The notes below the pieces were generated by a model, which was not told the DNA's origin, made no database searches, and saw only the letters and a program-made list of their open reading frames with translations. 64,000 nucleotides of DNA from Pedobacter sp. ok626 (GTDB lineage: Bacteria; Bacteroidota; Bacteroidia; Sphingobacteriales; Sphingobacteriaceae): the NCBI RefSeq assembly GCF_900100435.1, contig NZ_FNEX01000002.1:62001-126000 (forward strand), read 5' to 3'. The position numbers and the translations under genes are program-made. This document shows positions 47,097 to 55,805 of the stretch, piece after piece. Positions within the stretch are counted from its first letter, which is position 1, and each line of letters opens with the position of its first letter.

Positions 47097-48509
47097 CTAT
47101 GCATTAAGCGTAGTTGTATATTTCTCTCCAAATCGATCTGTCGCAACCACTTTAACATTTTTTACTGAGGGACTAAAGTGGGCCATAAATAAATGATCCA
47201 TCTTTTTAGGCTCTGCAAACGATCTTGTAACTGGTAATTTATCTCCTTTATACAATTGTACGGCTAAAGGATCATAGCCTTTTTGCTGTTCAAGCGCACC
47301 CATTGGTTTATCGTCTAAAAAGTACTCGACTTTCCATTCCGGGTCCCAATTCCAAACATTGGCGATTAACCTTTTTTGATCGGTTAACTCCTCTACGTAC
47401 ATATTAACTTGCTTGGTTTTATCAAATCCAGTTGATTTGTAATACCATTTCAGATCTGTACCATTTACCTCATAAACACCATAGCCACGTGGAGTACCAT
47501 CTTCGCAGATTGGCCCCGTCCACCATGCACCACATACCGTTCCATGATTGTGCTCGTATATACCGTTGGTTATTTTATTGAGGTTGTAATGGGTGTGGCC
47601 CGACATAATGTGGACGTTTTGATAACCTTCTAGCAAGGCATAAAGCGCCGCATTGTTTTTAACCGAGTTGTGTACAGGAATGTGCAGGTTGATGATCAAC
47701 AGTTGGTCTTTGCCTACATATTTAAGGTCCTTAGCCAACCAGTCCAATTGATTCTCGCCAATGTAACCGTCATACTCCCTTTCGTTACCCAGGTAGCGAA
47801 CATCATCCAATACTACATAATGTGCCTTGCCTCTGTTAAAAGAATAATAAGTAGGCCCAAATACCTCCTTAAAAGTTTTGTCTGATGTCTCATCACCACC
47901 CATTCTGTAATCCATATCATGGTTACCCAAGGCCTGAAAAAATGGAATTCCCATCTCTGCCACCGCCTGGTTGTAATCTGGAAACAAAGCATGGTTATCC
48001 CATACAATATCTCCCACACAAATGCCATGGATCAGCGCATCGGGCCCCATTGATTTAACCAATTGCTGCACATCTGGCACGGCGGTATCCATCATTTGTT
48101 TTACATCTTTCTTCGATTTAACCTGCGGATCGGCCCAAATGATAAAATTGTGCTTGCTATCATTCCTTTTAAGCGCTTTAAGCTTAAAATCATAGCTATT
48201 GCGACTGCCTAAGGTTTCATATTGCCTGGCTACGCTATAATCAGTTTTAAACTCGTAACCTGCCGGCGTACTCATAAAGACATTGGTCGCCCTATCGTCG
48301 GTTGTAATCGTATATTTTCCTTTGGCATCTGTAACCACAACGCTATAGCCATCTGAGATCACCACATTGGCAATTCCTCTTTTGCCATCGGACACTATAC
48401 CGGTAATTGTTTTATCTCTTCTTAGTTTAGAAAAGGCATTGCTTTGTAAACTGATGAAGGCGCCTCCAGTGATGAGGCCCATTGATTGAATAAAGGATCT
48501 TCTGTTCAA
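47097..48509 (-). CDS. Calcineurin-like metallophosphoesterase with Bacteroidota N- and C-terminal domains
   Basis: 470 residues from a TTG start at 48509. The N-terminus NRRSFIQSMGLITGGAFISL is a twin-arginine-type signal. An N-terminal beta domain (GIVSDGKRGIANVVISDGYSV) precedes the catalytic domain with IWADPQV, GVCVGDIVWDN-like GD, GNHD and MSGHTHYN, and a C-terminal Ig-like domain follows. This is the Bacteroidota three-domain phosphoesterase type. With GlpQ next door it may remove phosphate from glycerophosphodiesters or related headgroups. Confidence 0.85.
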   Translation of the reverse strand: MNRRSFIQSMGLITGGAFISLQSNAFSKLRRDKTITGIVSDGKRGIANVVISDGYSVVVTDAKGKYTITTDDRATNVFMSTPAGYEFKTDYSVARQYETLGSRNSYDFKLKALKRNDSKHNFIIWADPQVKSKKDVKQMMDTAVPDVQQLVKSMGPDALIHGICVGDIVWDNHALFPDYNQAVAEMGIPFFQALGNHDMDYRMGGDETSDKTFKEVFGPTYYSFNRGKAHYVVLDDVRYLGNEREYDGYIGENQLDWLAKDLKYVGKDQLLIINLHIPVHNSVKNNAALYALLEGYQNVHIMSGHTHYNLNKITNGIYEHNHGTVCGAWWTGPICEDGTPRGYGVYEVNGTDLKWYYKSTGFDKTKQVNMYVEELTDQKRLIANVWNWDPEWKVEYFLDDKPMGALEQQKGYDPLAVQLYKGDKLPVTRSFAEPKKMDHLFMAHFSPSVKNVKVVATDRFGEKYTTTLNA

Positions 48510-48527
48510 CTTGTGTATTTTTAAATT

Positions 48528-48561
48528 AAAAAATTAAGGAAGGATCTAGGCCCTTCCTTAA
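48528..48561 (-). terminator. Intrinsic terminator downstream of the Cys-rich exported protein gene
   Basis: Perfect 10-bp stem TTAAGGAAGG (48534-48543) with CCTTCCTTAA (48552-48561), 8-nt loop, followed on the minus strand by six T. It separates the Cys-rich gene from the phosphoesterase-glpQ-glpT genes. Confidence 0.8.
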
Positions 48562-48585
48562 AACTATTAATGATGCTAGTTTTTT

Positions 48586-49074
48586 TTATTCACAGCAATC
48601 CACCCATGGAGTAAATGCCATTTCATAGAAGTAAGGATCACCGGTTGCCGGGTCAATTACAGTAACCCAGACATTGGCATACCCATCAACAAAAATGTTG
48701 CTGGTAAATTGGATAACTTTGTCGTAGTCGGAATAAGAATACACGATTGATGCATTGTATAGGCCCCATGATACAGACGCACAATGAAACGGTAATGTAA
48801 AACGGTAAGTCTGACATTGGCAAATCACATCTCCATCATGAATGTTCGATTGAGGAATGATCGTAGTTTCGGTGACAATATCGTTGCAAAAAGACATAGA
48901 CTGCTGTCCGTTTATAGCATTTGGATAGTTTAGCCATGTGGCGACTTTAAATATTCTGCCAGGGGTTGCACCGACTTTAACAGCCGCAGCTGAGTTAACA
49001 GCAGTTGCGAAAGTTAACTGTGAGAATATAACAAATGCGACTGTGCACAACAACTTGAAGGTTTGATTTTTCAT
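48586..49074 (-). CDS. Exported Cys-rich protein of unknown family
   Basis: 162 residues with a signal peptide (about 1-23, QLTFA). I recognise no domain. The mature part has six cysteines (63, 85, 87, 98, 160, 161), enough for three disulfides, and ends in Cys-Cys-Glu. The centre is aromatic and beta-like (YRFTLPFHCASVSWGLYNAS). It has its own terminator and is separated from the DUF5689 gene by a 172-bp gap with a strong hairpin, so it is probably a single-gene unit lying inside the glycerophosphate locus. It could be an insertion unrelated to it. Confidence 0.6.
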   Translation of the reverse strand: MKNQTFKLLCTVAFVIFSQLTFATAVNSAAAVKVGATPGRIFKVATWLNYPNAINGQQSMSFCNDIVTETTIIPQSNIHDGDVICQCQTYRFTLPFHCASVSWGLYNASIVYSYSDYDKVIQFTSNIFVDGYANVWVTVIDPATGDPYFYEMAFTPWVDCCE

Positions 49075-49188
49075 AACTGTTTTTTAATTAAAATTTGTTA
49101 AGTTAATTATCATTAATAGTATCTTTTTAAACAATCACCATCCGCTTAAACTACTATACTCCCCCCTGTCTTTATAATTTTTTAGAGT

Positions 49189-49225
49189 AACCAACGTAAG
49201 CCCTGAAATGGGACTTACGTTGGTT
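49189..49225 (-). terminator. Strong stem-loop after the DUF5689 gene, no U tract
   Basis: 12-bp stem (49189-49200 with 49214-49225), one bulged base, then 3 more pairs and a 6-nt loop. On the minus strand it is followed by a mixed A-rich sequence, so it may be an RNA-stabilising 3' structure and not a classical terminator. Confidence 0.5.
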
Positions 49226-49246
49226 TCAATGTATATTTATGAATAC

Positions 49247-50827
49247 CTACAACCCAATCATCTCTGTGGCATTTGTGGTCTGGATTTCATCGATAATCGA
49301 AGTCTTTGTCAATTTGATATGAACATTATTCCTTGCTTTCGTCCACTTACCTAAAGTCAGATTGAAGGCACCACCTAATGCAAAGAAATAACCCTGACCT
49401 GAACCATCAGCAGCACCTGCGTTAGGCTGATAGGCGAATCGTTGTGTATTCGATCCTGACAGAAAAAACGGCGTCGGGTTATTGCTGTTGTGATCAATTA
49501 CATCATAGACATCTGTATTTCCAATCCTGTAGCCTAAACCATTTTTAGCATCATATAAACTACCCCCGTTGTGTACAAACACTACATCAATAGGAACTGT
49601 GTTCTTATCTATAGATATGCCACGAAAAACCGCCATTCCAAAAGCATTACCACTATTAGCCAACAGGTTGGTTGTAGAGTTACCCCTTGTGGTATTTGTT
49701 GAATTGAAAAACGGACTGGCGGTGTTATAAGCTGCAGACCTGATCCACTTTGCAGATGCGATCGATGTCGAGGAAGGACCATTTATCAGCTTATTGGAAG
49801 CCCCGACATAGAAGATTTCTCCCTTGGATACAGTTCCTGAAGTCAGTTCTAACTTATAAGTCCTCACCTGTCCTGTCGCCCAGCCGTCAATTGGAGCGCC
49901 AGCCGGAGCTGATGCAGTGGCATTATTTGTTGTAACAATTGTAAACTTGGTGGTTGCGAAATTGATATTTGTTGTCGCCCTACATTGGATATACTCTGCG
50001 TTGGTATCGGAGCCTTCCGGATCGCTAATAAATCCTGTAATGATGACTTCAGGAACATCTGCAGTTGCACTTAGGGTAAAAATGTCATTGGCCGTACGCA
50101 AGCGATACTGAGGCACCAATTTTCCATTTTCGATAACAGTCAACACAGTTCCTCTATAGTCAGCCATATAGGGTGGAAGGAGATTTGCGAAAGTCGCATT
50201 TGCTTCAGTGTGAAGAATAACGTCTGCTGTTCCGTCGTTTAAGGTCTTATCACCGGCAAATTTCTCCGTCGGCGCCAGGCTAGGATTAAAAGTACCTTTC
50301 CAAAGATTTACAAATGTAGACTCATACAGTTCCGGCTGGCTTAGGATCAAATTTGCAAATGCTCTTCTTATCATCAAAGGCCTGCCTGAAGCAACCTTAA
50401 TTACATCAGTTGCGGCCTTACCAGTAATCTCCAGAATACCATCTACCCTTTTTAATATACCTCCTTCAATTTTCACATGTACAGAATCTCCAGGCACATA
50501 ATTTTTTGCAGCTGCCCCAATATAAACTGCTATACCCCGAATGGAGTCGATGGCATTCCCCACTATCCTTTTATTTTGAATAAGAAGCAGGCCCTCGGGC
50601 AAGTTATTGCCCGAGTGATCTGAAACGACCTGCCCAGTCACCTGGCTGGCCCCTCTCATGTTTTCGACAGTGAGTTTCAGGTCTTCGCCCCTGTAAAGTT
50701 TACGCAAATCAAAATTTGAGATGAACTGGCTGGGTGTACCTGAAATATAGTCACTGTCACGTTTACATCCTAAACACACAGAAAAAAGTGCCGCAAGGAT
50801 GAACCATTTTTTTAGTATCTTTTTCAT
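49247..50827 (-). CDS. DUF5689-domain lipoprotein of the second SusCD locus
   Basis: About 526 residues from the ATG at 50827, which gives a compact lipoprotein signal (MKKILKKWFILAALFSVCLGC); an ATG five codons upstream is also possible. The N-terminal about 240 residues fit DUF5689 (SNFDLRKLYRGEDLKL, GQVVSDHSGNNLPEGLLLIQ), an OB-like/beta domain that often accompanies SusCD with phosphoesterases. The C-terminal half resembles a lamin-tail/beta module. 12-27 bp after susD. Probably a surface binding subunit. Confidence 0.75.
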   Translation of the reverse strand: MKKILKKWFILAALFSVCLGCKRDSDYISGTPSQFISNFDLRKLYRGEDLKLTVENMRGASQVTGQVVSDHSGNNLPEGLLLIQNKRIVGNAIDSIRGIAVYIGAAAKNYVPGDSVHVKIEGGILKRVDGILEITGKAATDVIKVASGRPLMIRRAFANLILSQPELYESTFVNLWKGTFNPSLAPTEKFAGDKTLNDGTADVILHTEANATFANLLPPYMADYRGTVLTVIENGKLVPQYRLRTANDIFTLSATADVPEVIITGFISDPEGSDTNAEYIQCRATTNINFATTKFTIVTTNNATASAPAGAPIDGWATGQVRTYKLELTSGTVSKGEIFYVGASNKLINGPSSTSIASAKWIRSAAYNTASPFFNSTNTTRGNSTTNLLANSGNAFGMAVFRGISIDKNTVPIDVVFVHNGGSLYDAKNGLGYRIGNTDVYDVIDHNSNNPTPFFLSGSNTQRFAYQPNAGAADGSGQGYFFALGGAFNLTLGKWTKARNNVHIKLTKTSIIDEIQTTNATEMIGL

Positions 50828-50854
50828 AACTATGTTATTCATTTTTCAAAAAAA

Positions 50855-52426
50855 TTAAGGCTTTTGCCACCAAACCTGTGTTTTAATATTATCTGGTCCT
50901 TGACCTGCTACTGCATTTTTATAGTTTGTTGGATTGGTTGATTGCGTAATTGTTGGATAATTTAACCGAGCAGGCATCACCTTGTCATTAAGCAAACCAG
51001 GCCCCTTTGGTAATATTGGGTATGAAGTACGGCGGTACTCAAACCATTGTTGAAAATCGACCAGAAACAAAGCATAGTATTTCTGCTTATGTATCAGTGA
51101 CATTTTACTTGTTGTGTTGGCATCTACACTTTCCAGAGGAGCAGAATTACTCCACTCGATATCGGCAGCGTCTACATAGGCAAGAACTGCCGGATCAGTA
51201 GCTCCTCCTGGCATGACATTAGGCAGCCAATAATTGATGGCATCAGCAATCCCCTTATAGTAATAGGCTCCAGCATCCCCATTAATCCATCCTTTAGCCG
51301 CTGCTTCAGCCAAAATGAAGTCAACTTCCGCACAATTCATAATGATACCGGTATACCTGTCTGTTTGCAGATTAATGGCCACGTTATCGCTCGATGAATA
51401 AAATTGGGATTGTTTGGCTGGCTCGCTACCCGGGTTATAACCACTGGATACCCCCGCAAAACCACCTGGGCCCGGTTTGATTCCAAACCTATTAGTTCCA
51501 CTCAAACCAAATGACGGAAGAATACGAGGATCACTCCAGCTAACCAGATTGTCAATGAAGAATTCTCCTAAGGCCGGGACATAAAAGTCATTAGCACGTA
51601 CACTAGCCATAAATGGAGATGTGTATAGTTGTGTACTGATATTTGAACCGGTCCATAACAATTTAGCCGTATGCTGATTGTTTTGCATCACCGGATAATT
51701 ACCAGGGTTGGTATCAATCATTTCTTTTATTTTCGCAATAACTGTTGATGAGACTTCGGATTTACCCGAAACGCGAAGCAATAATCTCAAATATAATGAG
51801 TTGCCCAATCGACGCCATTTTGCTACATCACCATTGAATATCGCATCACTTGTTCCAACAATAGCAGTCCCATCTTTAAGCAAATTATTTGCCTGTTCCA
51901 GTTTATCGAACATACCTAAGTATATGTCCTTTTGCTTATCAAACACCGGCTGATAATTACCTTCGCGTCCAGCGTTAGCTTCCGAATAAGGCACATCACC
52001 ATAAGTATCTGTCAGCAACGAATATATCCATGACTGAATAATGAGTGATATGCCCTGATATGACTTATTCAATTTTTCAGGCTGGCTCGCTATCGTCTGC
52101 ATATCTTTGATGTTGGTTAAATTCACATACCAGCTATTCCAGGTATTATCAGCTACGTTGTTCCTGATATCATACCTAAAAATCTTACCTTCTGAATCCC
52201 CAAGATCTACAGTTACCTGCATCAATTCATTATTAAAGTTACGGTTGCGCAACATATTGGTTGACATTAAACTCACCATTGTAGGTGCCATCAACTGGTG
52301 CGCCTCCACCGCGCCTTTGCCCAGCGGGTCTGTATTTATTTCATTAAAATCTTTCGTACAAGATAAAGTTGAGAAGCCCAATCCTGCTAAAAGTATATAT
52401 ACGATCGTATTTTTATTCTTTTTCAT
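50855..52426 (-). CDS. SusD/RagB-like lipoprotein (SusD-like_2 type)
   Basis: 523 residues. Lipoprotein signal with LGFSTLSC and mature start TKDFNEINTDPLGKG, a hallmark of the SusD-like_2 group. Helical repeats follow (GISLIIQSWIYSLLTDTYGDVPYSEA) and the C-terminal ...KYYALFLVDFQQWFEYRRTSYP block is present. Works with the SusC 11 bp upstream. This group is often tied to peptide or phosphorylated substrates instead of plain glycans; substrate here is inferred from GlpQ/GlpT neighbours. Confidence 0.88.
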   Translation of the reverse strand: MKKNKNTIVYILLAGLGFSTLSCTKDFNEINTDPLGKGAVEAHQLMAPTMVSLMSTNMLRNRNFNNELMQVTVDLGDSEGKIFRYDIRNNVADNTWNSWYVNLTNIKDMQTIASQPEKLNKSYQGISLIIQSWIYSLLTDTYGDVPYSEANAGREGNYQPVFDKQKDIYLGMFDKLEQANNLLKDGTAIVGTSDAIFNGDVAKWRRLGNSLYLRLLLRVSGKSEVSSTVIAKIKEMIDTNPGNYPVMQNNQHTAKLLWTGSNISTQLYTSPFMASVRANDFYVPALGEFFIDNLVSWSDPRILPSFGLSGTNRFGIKPGPGGFAGVSSGYNPGSEPAKQSQFYSSSDNVAINLQTDRYTGIIMNCAEVDFILAEAAAKGWINGDAGAYYYKGIADAINYWLPNVMPGGATDPAVLAYVDAADIEWSNSAPLESVDANTTSKMSLIHKQKYYALFLVDFQQWFEYRRTSYPILPKGPGLLNDKVMPARLNYPTITQSTNPTNYKNAVAGQGPDNIKTQVWWQKP

Positions 52427-52437
52427 CTCTATGATAA

Positions 52438-55400
52438 TTAAATGCCCATCACTAAACGCACACCATAAGTTCTGGTAGAAGGCAGCTGCCCAGTCTCAAA
52501 ACCTTGCTGGATATCAGATCCTGCTAGCGTTCCAAATTCAGGATCGAATGCCGGCCAAGGCGACCATATAAACAAATTACGCCCATAAACGCCTAACGTT
52601 AATTTACTAATACCCATGCCCTGTATAAATCTTTTATTAAAAGCATAAGTAAGGTTAGCCTCTCTGAATTTTAAATAGTCAGTACGGAAAATACCTCCTT
52701 CTGCCTGATTGTAATATAGGGAGTTATAGTAACCTTCGATATCCGTAGCGATTACATCATTTGGACGATACGTGCCGTCACCATTATCTATTACACCATT
52801 ACCAACAATGCCATTATACCGGCCTGGCAGTGATGCTGTAGATTTACCCATGGATGTCATTCTGGAAAAAGTAAATGAATGACCTACTGCACCCAACTGA
52901 GCGTCAAACAAAACACTCATGCTCAACTGCTTATAAGTAACCCCTGTACCAAAGCTAAATCTAAATTTAGGTAAAGTGTTCCCCAAGTACTCAATATTGG
53001 CATTGGGTTTGGCAAACCCCGTAGTCTTATCAAAGATAATCTGTCCGTCAGGAGAACGGAGAAAACCTGTTCCGTACAAATCGCCCATACTTCCGCCTAC
53101 CATAGCTACAATCTGTCCTGAGTTACCAAACCCACCTGTACGCAGTACTACAGCACTATCAGCAAGTTCTTTTATTTTATTTCGGTTGGCACTAAATGTA
53201 CCGTTGACAGTCCAACTAAAATTCTTCGACTTTATAGGAGTACCGTTCACAGCCAGCTCGATACCTTTATTGTCTACACGGCCCACATTGAAGACACCCA
53301 CATTATAACCGCTCGCCCGATCGATGATACGGCTAAGTATCTGGTTCTTTGTATTACCGGCATACACAGCCAAATCAAAATTTAAGCGGCTTTTAAACAA
53401 TTTCACATCTAAACCTAACTCAACTGTTGTAGTGATCAGCGGCTTCAGGTTTGGATTTGGCAAAATAGTGGGATTGGTCATCGCACTATCAGGATACACC
53501 CCATTTGCTGCAATTAAATAGTTATAAGCAGTACGATAAGGTACAGTACTACCACTACCTACCTGTGCAATCGATGCTCTGAATTTAGCAAAGTTTACTG
53601 CTTTCGGGAACTTCCATAAATCTGAAGCTACAAAAGCCAGACTCGCCGATGGATAGAAAAAACCAACATTATCTTTTCTTGTCAAAGTAGCCAATGTACT
53701 GTTCCAATCCTGGCGGGCAGTTAAATCCAAAAACAAATAGTTTTTATAAGATAAAGAACTTGTTGCGTAAAAGCTGTTTATTCTGTAACGTGCTGTATCG
53801 GGAACATACACCAAAGGATTGATACTGTTATCCAACCTGTAATCGCCAGGGACTTTAAGCCCATCAGCACGTTTTTCTAATTTGCGATATTCGTTACGCA
53901 TTTGACTACCCCCAACACTCGCCGTAATTTGAAGATCGTTATTGATCTTCTTGTCATATTTCAGCATAAAGTCAGCATTAATCTCGTAAGATTTAATATC
54001 TGCTACACGGAATGAACCTTGTGCAAACATCCCACCTGAAGAAGTATCCCATGGACGCTTAGTTTCCCGGGTATCTTTATTATAATCACCTGACGCACGT
54101 ACCATCAAGCTTAACTCCTTTGAAAATTTATAGTTGGCTTGTATGTTACCTAACCAGCCGTTACGTCTTTGCCCATTCAGATACTGCTCAGATATTGCAT
54201 AAGGGCCTTCGGGAAACGAGGTAGTCAGGTTAACAAATTGCTGCTGTTCCTTACCAGGGGCCCAATAATCCTTATACCACTCGGTATTGATATTTGGCTG
54301 CGCAAAAATAAACCAATACATCAATGACTGATTACCATAACCTGTCGCTGGTAAATTATCACTGTGCCTGTTGCTATATTGAGCTTTAAAATTGATACTT
54401 AACTTTTTGGTTATATTGGCATTGGCATTCAATGCAACATTCGTTCTGTCCAGACCTGTATTCGGTACGATCCATTCATTGTCGCTATGGTTGGCTGACA
54501 AACGTAGTCCAACGTTTTTAAAAGTACCATCTAAACTCACAGAATGAGTTGATTCAAAACCTGTAACGAAAAAATTATCCACCGGATCTCCATAACCAAC
54601 CCATGGCGTTTTGGTCAGGCCTTTTGTTTTAGTCGCAGGATCGTATTGATAAAACATGTAATTCTCTGAGAACGCAGGGCCATAACTGGAGCTGGTACTT
54701 CCTGTCCCAAACTGATAGCTAGTCGTACCATCCGTACCTTGTCCAAATTCATTCTGTCTTGCAGGGCCACGGTTAATGTCTTCCCAGGCACTGTTCGAAG
54801 TAAAGCTGATCCCCATCGTTTTTCTATTTTTAGTAGCCGATTTTGTCGTGATGATTACTGCTCCATTGGCACCTCTTTGTCCGTACAGCGCCGAAGCTGC
54901 AGGACCTTTTAATACAACAACATTTTCTATATCATCAGGGTTCAAGTCGTTTAAGCCACTACCAAAGTCCACTGGCATAATATCTCCAGATGTTCCATAA
55001 ACACCACCACCTGTTGCTGCAGTTCGCCTGGAGCTGCTGCTGGCAACCACTCCATCAATTACGATCAGCGCCTCATTGTCACCTGTAAGATTATTCTCAC
55101 CACGCAGGATGATTTTGTTTGAAGCTGCAGGGCCGCTATTACGCACCAAATTTAAACCGGCAACTTTTCCAGACAACGCGTCTGTCCAGTTACTTGAAAT
55201 CGCATTGGTTAACTGTGTACTGTCGACCTTAGTAATGGCATATCCCAATGACTTTTCCTCACGCTTAATACCTAGGGCCGTAACGACAACCTCATTAAGA
55301 TCTGAACTTGAACTGTTCAACGTAACTGTCATCGTATTGGTTGCCCCGGTAACCATACGTTTAGCAACCGCATAACCAATCATGTTAAAAGAAAGCTCAG

Positions 55401-55683
55401 TTCCTTTTACCGCTTTCACAGTGAATGAGCCGTTACCATCAGTTACACCCAAAACTTTTCTTTGACTATCGGAAATGGTCACACCAGGTAGCGATTGTCC
55501 ATCACCACCATCTTTAACCGTTCCTTTTACTGTGACCGTTTCCTGTCTGGCCAGATAAACAGGTACTGGACCCGTTTCGGCAAGCAGTAACTGGGGCAAT
55601 TGCATAAAAACCACTATCCATGCAAAAGCAAGGTATTTAAATGGTTTTTTAAACTGCATGTAGTTTGTAGAATTTCTAATCAT
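52438..55683 (-). CDS. SusC/RagA-family TonB-dependent transporter (glycerophosphate locus)
   Basis: About 1081 residues from the ATG at 55683; a longer frame to 55761 would run through the promoter-like sequence, and the next Met at 55659 is also possible. Signal region PFKYLAFAWIVVFMQLPQLLLA, CarboxypepD_reg-like domain (VKGTVKDGGDGQSLPGVTI), plug with LNEVVVTALGIKREEKSLGYA and VVLKGPAASALYGQRGANGAVIITTK, and a barrel ending ...STRTYGVRLVMGI. 11 bp before its SusD. TTTCG boxes in its upstream region match those before glpD. Confidence 0.92.
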   Translation of the reverse strand: MIRNSTNYMQFKKPFKYLAFAWIVVFMQLPQLLLAETGPVPVYLARQETVTVKGTVKDGGDGQSLPGVTISDSQRKVLGVTDGNGSFTVKAVKGTELSFNMIGYAVAKRMVTGATNTMTVTLNSSSSDLNEVVVTALGIKREEKSLGYAITKVDSTQLTNAISSNWTDALSGKVAGLNLVRNSGPAASNKIILRGENNLTGDNEALIVIDGVVASSSSRRTAATGGGVYGTSGDIMPVDFGSGLNDLNPDDIENVVVLKGPAASALYGQRGANGAVIITTKSATKNRKTMGISFTSNSAWEDINRGPARQNEFGQGTDGTTSYQFGTGSTSSSYGPAFSENYMFYQYDPATKTKGLTKTPWVGYGDPVDNFFVTGFESTHSVSLDGTFKNVGLRLSANHSDNEWIVPNTGLDRTNVALNANANITKKLSINFKAQYSNRHSDNLPATGYGNQSLMYWFIFAQPNINTEWYKDYWAPGKEQQQFVNLTTSFPEGPYAISEQYLNGQRRNGWLGNIQANYKFSKELSLMVRASGDYNKDTRETKRPWDTSSGGMFAQGSFRVADIKSYEINADFMLKYDKKINNDLQITASVGGSQMRNEYRKLEKRADGLKVPGDYRLDNSINPLVYVPDTARYRINSFYATSSLSYKNYLFLDLTARQDWNSTLATLTRKDNVGFFYPSASLAFVASDLWKFPKAVNFAKFRASIAQVGSGSTVPYRTAYNYLIAANGVYPDSAMTNPTILPNPNLKPLITTTVELGLDVKLFKSRLNFDLAVYAGNTKNQILSRIIDRASGYNVGVFNVGRVDNKGIELAVNGTPIKSKNFSWTVNGTFSANRNKIKELADSAVVLRTGGFGNSGQIVAMVGGSMGDLYGTGFLRSPDGQIIFDKTTGFAKPNANIEYLGNTLPKFRFSFGTGVTYKQLSMSVLFDAQLGAVGHSFTFSRMTSMGKSTASLPGRYNGIVGNGVIDNGDGTYRPNDVIATDIEGYYNSLYYNQAEGGIFRTDYLKFREANLTYAFNKRFIQGMGISKLTLGVYGRNLFIWSPWPAFDPEFGTLAGSDIQQGFETGQLPSTRTYGVRLVMGI

Positions 55684-55723
55684 AATGCATCTAATTATTT
55701 GGTTAGTTCTTTTTGTTTTGCAA

Positions 55724-55766
55724 TGTTTCGTTTCATTTCGCCTAACTTTAATTCGCTGCAAATATC
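55724..55766 (-). promoter_or_regulatory. Promoter region of the second susC with TTTCG boxes
   Basis: A weak -7-like element GATATTTG (55759-55766, minus strand) precedes TTTCG boxes at 55726-55730 and 55736-55740 (spaced 10 bp), i.e. AAACGAAAC and GAAATG on the coding strand. The same motif clusters before glpD. Confidence 0.45.
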
Positions 55767-55805
55767 AAGGTTGCAATTTTAAATTAATGTTAAGTCTTAA
55801 TTAAA

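Noticed and set aside
55684-55761. Longer N-terminus for the second SusC (start at 55761).
   Set aside because: The extra residues are Lys/Arg/Asn-rich and not a signal peptide, and the stretch contains the promoter-like and TTTCG-box sequence.
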